Below, one piece after another: positions 1-4,441 of a stretch of DNA of 5,500 nucleotides (the stretch's first letter is position 1; each line of letters opens with the position of its first letter). The translations under genes and the position numbers were made by a program. The notes under the pieces are model-generated. The model saw only the letters and a program-made list of their open reading frames with translations, had not been told where the DNA came from and did not search any database. Source of the stretch: Nocardioides sp. (lineage in GTDB: Bacteria; Actinomycetota; Actinomycetes; Propionibacteriales; Nocardioidaceae); NCBI GenBank assembly GCA_023252065.1, contig JAHEXO010000188.1:1-5500 (forward strand). Reading direction: 5' to 3'.

Positions 1-845
1 CCTGGCGGGTACGCCGAGGGCCCGCGCGGGGGCACGCCAAAGGTGAACCCCGAGGTGGTCGTGCCGTTCGGCACGGAGGTGAAGTCACCAGCCAGGTAGG
101 CGTGCGCGATGGCGAGCACCAGCGCGACGTAGCTCTGGCTGTGGTTGTAGCGGAAGACGGAGGCCCGTTGGCCGGCGTCGGTCGAGAGGTCGTCGGTACC
201 GGAGCAGAGGTAGACCGCCGAGGCGAGCGAGGCGTCGTAGATGTCCTGTGGGTCGCGGCGGCCGTCGTTGTCGGCGTCGACCCCGACGATCGCCCAGGTC
301 GACGGGATGAACTGCATCGGCCCGACGGCGCGGTCGTAGCGGGTGTTGCCGTCGTAGTGCCCGGCGTCGGTGTCGGCGATCCGGGCCGTGCCGTGGTGAC
401 CGTCGAGCACCGGGCCGAAGATGCCGGGCTGCGCCACCCCCTGGTCGGAGAGCACGTTGCCGTCGGTGCGGCCGTGGTCGGACTCCACGCGACCGATGGC
501 CGCCACCAGCTGCCACGGCAGGTGGCAGGAGGGGTCGGCCGTGTCGATCACCGTCGCGGCGCGCTGGTAGGCCGCGAGCGCGGCCGCCGGGATGCCGCTG
601 GCGGACGCTGTGGAGACGACACGGCGGGCGTCCCCGTGGACGCCGGGGGTCAGCCCGCTGGGCGCGCTCAGGCTGGCAGGGGGCTTCACCGCCTCGGCGG
701 GCACCCGGGTGCCGTCCGGCAAGGTGTGGCCGTCGCCGGCGGCGCTGCCGGAGCCGGAGGTGGCTACTGCGGCGGTCCAGGCGAGCGAGAGCACGGCGAG
801 AGGCACGAGCGCAGCGACGCGCTGTGACCGGCCGAATGTGGCCAT
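1..845 (-). CDS. Secreted MltB-type lytic murein transglycosylase (3' end beyond window)
   Basis: Reading leftwards from ATG at 845-843, the frame stays open to the left edge (281 codons seen, C-terminus missing). Lytic transglycosylases cleave peptidoglycan between MurNAc and GlcNAc, forming 1,6-anhydroMurNAc, and act outside the membrane. Residues 1-30 form a signal peptide: basic start (GRSQR), then a hydrophobic run rich in Ala, Leu and Val. A Pro/Ser/Gly-rich linker follows to about residue 75. The catalytic domain (about 90-255) has AAIGRVESDHGR with predicted catalytic Glu121, GPMQFIPSTW (175-184) and YNHSQSYV (233-240), all typical of the MltB/Slt35 group. Residues 190-201 match an EF-hand calcium loop (Asp190, 192, 194, 198, 201), as known for E. 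coli Slt35. Cys107 and Cys214 could form a disulfide. The start is supported by a strong Shine-Dalgarno and the signal peptide directly behind it. The family call is firm; physiological role (growth, division or turnover) cannot be told. Confidence 0.9.
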   Translation of the reverse strand, partial: MATFGRSQRVAALVPLAVLSLAWTAAVATSGSGSAAGDGHTLPDGTRVPAEAVKPPASLSAPSGLTPGVHGDARRVVSTASASGIPAAALAAYQRAATVIDTADPSCHLPWQLVAAIGRVESDHGRTDGNVLSDQGVAQPGIFGPVLDGHHGTARIADTDAGHYDGNTRYDRAVGPMQFIPSTWAIVGVDADNDGRRDPQDIYDASLASAVYLCSGTDDLSTDAGQRASVFRYNHSQSYVALVLAIAHAYLAGDFTSVPNGTTTSGFTFGVPPRGPSAYPP

Positions 846-849
846 CGAG

Positions 850-858
850 CCTCCTCCT
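850..858 (-). promoter_or_regulatory. Shine-Dalgarno of the lytic transglycosylase gene
   Basis: On the minus strand AGGAGGAGG lies four bases before the ATG at 845-843. It is the strongest ribosome binding site in the window and fixes the start codon. It is also complementary, with one mismatch, to an upstream leader segment (minus strand 878-871). Confidence 0.8.
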
Positions 859-965
859 CACCGAGCCTTCGGAGGTGGCCGTCCCGAGACCACCCGGCGC
901 CGTCGATGGTGGCACAGGCACCACCCGCGGGGCCAATGCTCCGACGAACAGGCTTCCCTCCCTGT
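850..965 (-). promoter_or_regulatory. Structured 5' leader of the transglycosylase gene, possible translational switch
   Basis: Read on the minus strand, this leader holds three short inverted repeats. The first pairs ACAGG with CCTGT (965-948). Hairpin A (925-908) pairs GGTGGT with GCCACC across a 6-nt loop. Hairpin B (894-874) pairs GGTGGTC with GGCCACC across a 7-nt loop. The A and B arms are nearly identical, so they can also pair with each other. The segment CCACCTCC (878-871), which shares five bases with the 3' arm of B, can pair with GGAGGAGG (857-850) of the Shine-Dalgarno, giving eight pairs broken by one A-A mismatch. Hairpin B and Shine-Dalgarno masking are therefore mutually exclusive. 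The pairings are read from the sequence; a regulatory function is inference. The leader does not resemble the c-di-AMP riboswitch common before actinobacterial wall hydrolases. Confidence 0.35.
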
Positions 966-970
966 CACCT

Positions 971-1002
971 GCGTAAACGAGCGCCTCACGCCCGAGTTAC
1001 GC
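971..1002. repeat. Inverted repeat GCGTAA...TTACGC in the divergent intergenic region
   Basis: GCGTAA (971-976) and TTACGC (997-1002) are perfect 6-bp inverted arms separated by 20 bases, with a smaller GCG/CGC pair inside (981-983 with 989-991, approximately). It lies between two divergent genes and overlaps the possible ECF promoter, so it could be an operator. The half-sites resemble the GTAAC element reported for the actinobacterial regulator MtrA, but the arrangement here is inverted and wide, so that link is weak. Confidence 0.35.
976..1000 (-). promoter_or_regulatory. Possible ECF sigma-factor promoter for the transglycosylase gene
   Basis: On the minus strand GTAAC (1000-996) is followed after 16 bases by CGTT (979-976). 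This fits the general ECF pattern of an AAC-containing -35 and a CGT-type -10 about 16 bases apart, as in Streptomyces SigE promoters of cell-envelope genes. The start of transcription would lie near 969-970, giving a leader of about 125 bases. Because AAC-N17-GTT is self-complementary, the same bases also read in the hemL direction, where the -10 is the poorer AGTT. Chance matches to such short motifs are common. Confidence 0.3.
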
Positions 1003-1017
1003 CGCCTCGGACGGCGA

Positions 1018-1048
1018 TTGCCGGGTGGTTGGACCCCTCGGCCACAAT
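1018..1048 (+). promoter_or_regulatory. Possible leaderless promoter for hemL
   Basis: TTGCCG (1018-1023) and CACAAT (1043-1048) each match four of six bases of the -35 and -10 consensus, but the 19-base spacer is long. The -10 ends six bases before the GTG at 1055, so transcription could begin at the start codon itself. In support, no Shine-Dalgarno precedes this GTG, and CGGCC (1039-1043) with GGCCG (1050-1054) would form a hairpin against the start codon in any longer transcript. Leaderless mRNAs are common in actinobacteria. Confidence 0.3.
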
Positions 1049-1054
1049 GGGCCG

Positions 1055-2413
1055 GTGAGTCACGTCCGGTCCGAGGCCCTGTTCGCGCGCGCGAGTGCGG
1101 TGACGCCGGGCGGCGTGAACTCCCCGGTGCGGGCCTTCCAGGCCGTGGGTGGCACGCCGCGCTTCATCCGCTCGGCGCGTGGCGCCTGGCTGACCGACGT
1201 CGACGGGCAGGACTACGTCGACCTCGTGGGCTCCTGGGGGCCGATGCTGCTCGGACACGCCCACCCCGAGGTGATGGCCGCCGTCTCCGACGCCCTCGGC
1301 CGCGGCACGTCGTACGGCGCGCCGACGGAGGCCGAGGTCGACCTCGCCGAGGCGATCGTGGACCGTACGCCGGTCGAGCGGGTCCGCTTCGTCTCCTCCG
1401 GCACCGAGGCCACGATGTCGGCGATCCGGCTGGCCCGCGGCTTCACCGGCCGCGACGTGGTCGTGAAGTTCGCCGGGTGCTACCACGGTCACGTCGACGC
1501 CCTGCTCGCCTCGGCCGGGTCCGGGCTGACCACCCTCGCCGTACCCGGCACCCCCGGCGTCCCCGAGACCGCCACCGCCCTGACCCGGGTGGTGCCCTAC
1601 AACGACCGCGACGCGGTCGAGGGGCTCTTCGCCGCCGAGGGCGAACGCATCGCGTGCCTGATCACCGAGGCCGCCGCGGGCAACATGGGCGTCGTCCCGC
1701 CCGACCCGGGCTTCAACGCGTTCCTCGCCGACGTGTGCGCCCGCCACGGCGCGCTGTTCGTCAGCGACGAGGTGATGACCGGCTTCCGGGCCTCGCGCCA
1801 GGGTCAGTGGGGGCTCGACGGCGCCCTCGAGGGCTGGGTGCCAGACCTGATGACCTTCGGCAAGGTGATGGGGGGCGGCTTCCCGGCGGCAGCGTTCGGC
1901 GGCCGGGCCGACGTGATGTCGATGCTCTCCCCCGAGGGCCCCGTCTACCAGGCCGGCACCCTCTCGGGGAACCCGGTCGCCACCACCGCCGGCCTGGCCA
2001 CCCTGCGCCTGGCCACCGACGACGTCTACGCCCACCTGACCCGGGTCGGCGACGCGATCAAGGAGGCGACGACCAAGGCCCTGTCCGACGCCGGCGTCGC
2101 CCACACCGTGCAGTCGGCCGGCACGATGTTCTCGGTCTTCTTCACCGACGGCCCGGTCCGCGACTTCGACGACGCCCAGCGCCAGGACACCGCGGCCTTC
2201 GCGGCGTTCTTCCACGCGATGCTCGACCGAGGGGTCTACCTCCCGCCGTCGGCCTACGAGACCTGGTTCGTCTCTGCGGCCCACGACGAGCGCGCGGTCG
2301 ACCAGGTCCTCGACGCCCTGCCCCACGCCGCCCGGGTCGCCGCCCGAGCGGCCGACCCTGCGACTGACCCTGCGACCGACCCTTCGATCGACGGAGAGGA
2401 CCCCCGTGGCTGA
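1055..2413 (+). CDS. hemL: Glutamate-1-semialdehyde 2,1-aminomutase
   Basis: HemL is a cytosolic PLP enzyme that moves the amino group of glutamate-1-semialdehyde to give 5-aminolevulinate, the last step of the C5 route into heme and other tetrapyrroles. From GTG 1055 the product has 452 residues, slightly over the usual 425-440. The family start is clear: [23 protein letters not shown] (6-28). Further landmarks are [11 protein letters not shown] (84-94), the PLP phosphate-binding SSGTEAT (114-120), YHGH (143-146), Asp238 in SDEVMTGFR, which contacts the PLP ring nitrogen, and the Schiff-base Lys270 in TFGKVMGGG. An in-frame GTG at 1025 would add ten unconserved residues, so 1055 is preferred. 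The extra length is a low-complexity tail from about residue 430 ([11 protein letters not shown]). The stop lies inside the start region of the next gene, an 8-nt overlap that suggests translational coupling. All key residues are intact. Confidence 0.96.
   Translation: MSHVRSEALFARASAVTPGGVNSPVRAFQAVGGTPRFIRSARGAWLTDVDGQDYVDLVGSWGPMLLGHAHPEVMAAVSDALGRGTSYGAPTEAEVDLAEAIVDRTPVERVRFVSSGTEATMSAIRLARGFTGRDVVVKFAGCYHGHVDALLASAGSGLTTLAVPGTPGVPETATALTRVVPYNDRDAVEGLFAAEGERIACLITEAAAGNMGVVPPDPGFNAFLADVCARHGALFVSDEVMTGFRASRQGQWGLDGALEGWVPDLMTFGKVMGGGFPAAAFGGRADVMSMLSPEGPVYQAGTLSGNPVATTAGLATLRLATDDVYAHLTRVGDAIKEATTKALSDAGVAHTVQSAGTMFSVFFTDGPVRDFDDAQRQDTAAFAAFFHAMLDRGVYLPPSAYETWFVSAAHDERAVDQVLDALPHAARVAARAADPATDPATDPSIDGEDPRG
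2354..2389 (+). repeat. Three tandem 12-bp units in the hemL C-terminal tail
   Basis: GACCCTGCGACT, GACCCTGCGACC and GACCCTTCGATC lie head to tail, in frame, and encode [12 protein letters not shown] from residue 434 of HemL. The first two differ by one base. The unit length is a multiple of three, so copy-number change would only lengthen or shorten the tail. The array sits just before the ribosome binding site and start of the next gene. Confidence 0.8.
2393..2399 (+). promoter_or_regulatory. Shine-Dalgarno of the histidine phosphatase gene, inside hemL
   Basis: GGAGAGG lies six bases before GTG 2406, within the last codons of hemL. It supports GTG 2406 as the start and hence the 8-nt overlap with hemL. 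Confidence 0.65.
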
Positions 2414-3080
2414 CCACACGACCGTCCACCTGCTGCGGCACGGTGAGGTGCACAACCCGGAGGGCGTGCTCTACGGCCGCCGCGACGGCTACCACCTCTC
2501 CGACCTCGGTCGGAAGATGGCCGAGCAGGTGGCCGCGGTCATCGGCGACCGCGACATCGTCCACCTCCGCTCCTCCCCGCTCGAGCGCGCGCAGGAGACC
2601 GCGGCCCCGCTGGCGGAGGCGCGCGGCCTGACCCCTGTGCTCGACCCGCGGGTCATCGAGTCGGCCAACGTGTTCGAGGGCAAGCGTTTCGGCCACGGTG
2701 ACAACGCCCTGCGCAAGCCGTCGGCCTGGATCCACCTCTGGAACCCGATGCGGCCGTCGTGGGGCGAGCCCTACAAGGAGGTCGTGCCCCGCATGCTCGC
2801 CGCGGTGTACGACGCCCGCGACGCCGCGCGCGGGCACGAGGCCGTGATCGTCTCCCACCAGCTACCGATCTGGATCACGCGGCTGGCGCTGGAGAAACGC
2901 TCGTTCCTCCACGACCCGCGCAAGCGGCAGTGCACGCTCTGCTCGCTCACCTCGTTGCAGTTCGAGGGCGACACCCTGACCTCGGTGCGCTACTCCGAGC
3001 CGGCCGGTGACCTGATCCCGGTCCGCGACCGCAAGGCGCCGTTCTCGGCCGGCGACGCCCCCGAGGCCCGCCGACCCTGA
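2406..3080 (+). CDS. Histidine phosphatase family protein (phosphoglycerate-mutase-like)
   Basis: This 224-residue protein belongs to the branch of histidine phosphatases that use a phospho-histidine intermediate. The signature is LLRHGEVHN near the N-terminus: Arg11 and the nucleophile His12. Arg61 in [11 protein letters not shown] is the second phosphate-binding Arg, Glu85 in [11 protein letters not shown] is a candidate acid/base, and His151 in VSHQLPIW is the second catalytic His. The full set suggests an active phosphatase or mutase, probably cytosolic since no signal peptide or membrane segment is seen. The length is usual for the family. The substrate cannot be read from the sequence. 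Its start GTG overlaps the hemL stop by 8 nt, and the next gene follows after 13 nt. This gene is commonly found between hemL and cytochrome c maturation genes in actinobacteria, so a link to heme or redox metabolism is plausible but unproven. A glycolytic phosphoglycerate mutase role is less likely given this context. Confidence 0.9.
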   Translation: MADHTTVHLLRHGEVHNPEGVLYGRRDGYHLSDLGRKMAEQVAAVIGDRDIVHLRSSPLERAQETAAPLAEARGLTPVLDPRVIESANVFEGKRFGHGDNALRKPSAWIHLWNPMRPSWGEPYKEVVPRMLAAVYDARDAARGHEAVIVSHQLPIWITRLALEKRSFLHDPRKRQCTLCSLTSLQFEGDTLTSVRYSEPAGDLIPVRDRKAPFSAGDAPEARRP

Positions 3081-3093
3081 AAGCCCTGGACCC

Positions 3094-3672
3094 ATGCGCC
3101 GACTGACCCACGTGCTCGCGGCGGCAGCCCTCGTGCTGCTGCCCGCGAGCGCCGTCAGCGCCTGCTCCTCCCTGCAGGGCACCGGCGACAAGGGCTACGT
3201 CACCGGTGACGGCACGATCCGCCAGATCCCGGCCGCCGACCGGACCGCACCGGTGACGCTGACCGGAAAGGACCTCGACGGCCGGGACCTCTCGCTCGCC
3301 TCGCTGCGCGGCAAGCCGACCGTGGTGACCGTCTGGGGCTCGTGGTGCGCCTCCTGCCACAGGGAGACGCCCGCCCTCGTCGAGGCCCAGAAGAAGCTCG
3401 GGGACCGGGTCAACTTCGTCGGCATCGACAGCCGCGACGGCGGCACGGCCCAGGCCAAGTCCTACAACGCCCGGTACGGCGTCACCTGGCCGTCGTTCTT
3501 CTCGCCTGGTGGTGAGGCGCTGCTCGCCTTCCCCGGGGTGTTGCTCCCCAACTCCGTGCCCGCCACCGTGGTGCTCGACGCCCAGGGCAGGCCGGCCGTC
3601 GACATCAACGGCTCCCTGCCCTCGAGCCTGACCCTGACCGAGCTCGTGCAGGACGTGCTGAAGAATGGCTGA
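3094..3672 (+). CDS. resA: TlpA/ResA-like thiol-disulfide oxidoreductase, lipoprotein
   Basis: This 192-residue protein has a thioredoxin-like fold of the TlpA/ResA group. The N-terminus is a lipoprotein signal: MRR, a hydrophobic stretch (7-20) and the lipobox VSAC with Cys24 as the lipidated residue, so it should be anchored on the outer face of the membrane. The redox motif is WGSWCASC with Cys85 and Cys88, preceded by LSLASLRGKPTVVTVWG, typical of the AhpC/TSA-TlpA fold. The cis-proline is Pro156 in NSVPATVVLD. In cytochrome c System II, ResA keeps the apocytochrome CXXCH cysteines reduced and is itself re-reduced by CcdA, encoded directly downstream. The symbol rests on this context; another extracytoplasmic thiol reductase role is possible. 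ATG 3094 is chosen because the signal peptide starts there; the 13-nt gap before it shows no clear Shine-Dalgarno, so it probably relies on coupling. Confidence 0.9.
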   Translation: MRRLTHVLAAAALVLLPASAVSACSSLQGTGDKGYVTGDGTIRQIPAADRTAPVTLTGKDLDGRDLSLASLRGKPTVVTVWGSWCASCHRETPALVEAQKKLGDRVNFVGIDSRDGGTAQAKSYNARYGVTWPSFFSPGGEALLAFPGVLLPNSVPATVVLDAQGRPAVDINGSLPSSLTLTELVQDVLKNG

Positions 3673-3685
3673 CGGTCATGGCTGA
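3665..3685 (+). repeat. Direct repeat ATGGCTGA spanning the tlpA/resA stop and the ccdA start
   Basis: ATGGCTGA occurs at 3665-3672 and again at 3678-3685, offset by 13 bases. The first copy contains the stop of the upstream gene (TGA 3670-3672); the second contains the ccdA start (ATG 3678-3680). The first ATG opens a six-codon frame, M-A-D-G-H-G, that ends at TGA 3683-3685, past the ccdA start. It may be the remnant of a short duplication of the ccdA start region. Confidence 0.6.
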
Positions 3686-4427
3686 GTGGTTCCAGCACCA
3701 GGCGTCCTCCGGGTCGCTGGTGCTCGCGATCCCGGTCGCCCTCGTCGCCGGGCTGGTCTCCTTCTTCTCCCCGTGCGTGATCCCGCTGCTGCCGGGCTAC
3801 CTCTCCTACGCCACCGGCCTGTCCGGCGCGGACCTCGAGCACGCCCGCCGCGGGCGGATGCTGGCCGGTGCGCTGCTGTTCGTGCTGGGGTTCACCACCG
3901 TCTACGTCCTGCTCGGGTGGGTGTCGGGCTCGGTCGGCAGCTGGCTCGTGCAGTGGCGCAGCCAGCTCGAGGTCGTGCTCGGCGTGCTGACCATCCTGCT
4001 CGGGCTCGCGTTCATGGGGCTGGTGCCGTTCTTCCAGCGCGACTTCCGCATCCACAAGGTGCCGGCGGTGGGTCTGGCCGCTGCGCCCCTGCTCGGCTTC
4101 CTCTTCGGCGTCGGCTGGACGCCCTGCATCGGCCCCACCCTGGCCGCCATCACCAACCTCTCCTTGAACGAGGCCACAGCCGGCCGTGGCGCCCTGCTCT
4201 CCGCGGTCTACTGCATCGGGCTCGGGCTGCCGTTCATCGTGGCCGCGCTGGCCTACCGGCGGGCGCTCGGGGCGTTCGCGTTCGTCCGCCGCCACCAGCA
4301 GTGGGTGACCCGCGTCGGCGGCGTGATGCTCGTGCTGGTCGGCCTGGCCCTGGTCACCGGCTGGTGGGACCAGGCCGTCACCTGGCTCCAGATCCACCTC
4401 GTCAGCCAGTCGACGGTGGCCGTATGA
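3678..4427 (+). CDS. ccdA: CcdA-type transmembrane thiol-disulfide reductant carrier
   Basis: CcdA, a member of the DsbD transmembrane family, passes electrons from cytosolic thioredoxin across the membrane to extracytoplasmic thioredoxin-like proteins, here most likely the lipoprotein encoded just upstream. The 249-residue product has about six membrane segments (roughly 14-34, 62-82, 95-118, 129-150, 171-193 and 211-229). The two redox cysteines are in family positions: Cys33 in FFSPCVIPLLPGYLSY and Cys150 in GVGWTPCIGP. Length is normal. ATG 3678 lies 5 nt after the upstream stop. No Shine-Dalgarno is evident, so initiation probably depends on ribosomes finishing the upstream gene. The stop TGA at 4425-4427 overlaps another ATG that opens a five-codon frame leading into resB. 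The cytochrome c maturation role is inferred from the neighbours; in other settings the family also serves other thiol pathways. Confidence 0.94.
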   Translation: MAEWFQHQASSGSLVLAIPVALVAGLVSFFSPCVIPLLPGYLSYATGLSGADLEHARRGRMLAGALLFVLGFTTVYVLLGWVSGSVGSWLVQWRSQLEVVLGVLTILLGLAFMGLVPFFQRDFRIHKVPAVGLAAAPLLGFLFGVGWTPCIGPTLAAITNLSLNEATAGRGALLSAVYCIGLGLPFIVAALAYRRALGAFAFVRRHQQWVTRVGGVMLVLVGLALVTGWWDQAVTWLQIHLVSQSTVAV

Positions 4428-4441
4428 GGCGCCACGCATGA
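4424..4441 (+). other. Five-codon mini-ORF linking ccdA to resB through two ATGA overlaps
   Basis: ATG 4424-4426 overlaps the ccdA stop (TGA 4425-4427) as ATGA. It reads M-R-R-H-A and stops at TGA 4439-4441, which overlaps the resB start (ATG 4438-4440) as a second ATGA. Such overlaps are typical termination-reinitiation sites. Whether it is translated is unknown; it may only be a chance arrangement in a 10-nt gap. Confidence 0.4.

Noticed and set aside
85..936. Open minus-strand frame of 283 codons
   Set aside because: It is a shadow of the transglycosylase gene on the same strand in another frame. Its product is an Arg/Pro-rich string without motifs, while the true frame has a signal peptide, catalytic motifs and a Shine-Dalgarno.
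846..1000. c-di-AMP (ydaO-type) riboswitch before the transglycosylase
   Set aside because: This class often precedes actinobacterial wall hydrolases, so I looked for it, but its conserved blocks, such as the segment near CCGAACCCGTCAGCTAACC, are absent.
592..2367. Long plus-strand open frame of 591 codons across the intergenic region and hemL
   Set aside because: It is a GC-driven open frame of low-complexity Arg/Pro/Gly composition, overlapping both the antisense transglycosylase and hemL, whose true frame carries all catalytic residues.
986..2455. Antisense 489-codon frame opposite hemL
   Set aside because: It is rich in Gly, Val, Arg and His with no recognisable domain, and mirrors hemL codon bias. 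Such antisense frames are expected at this GC content.
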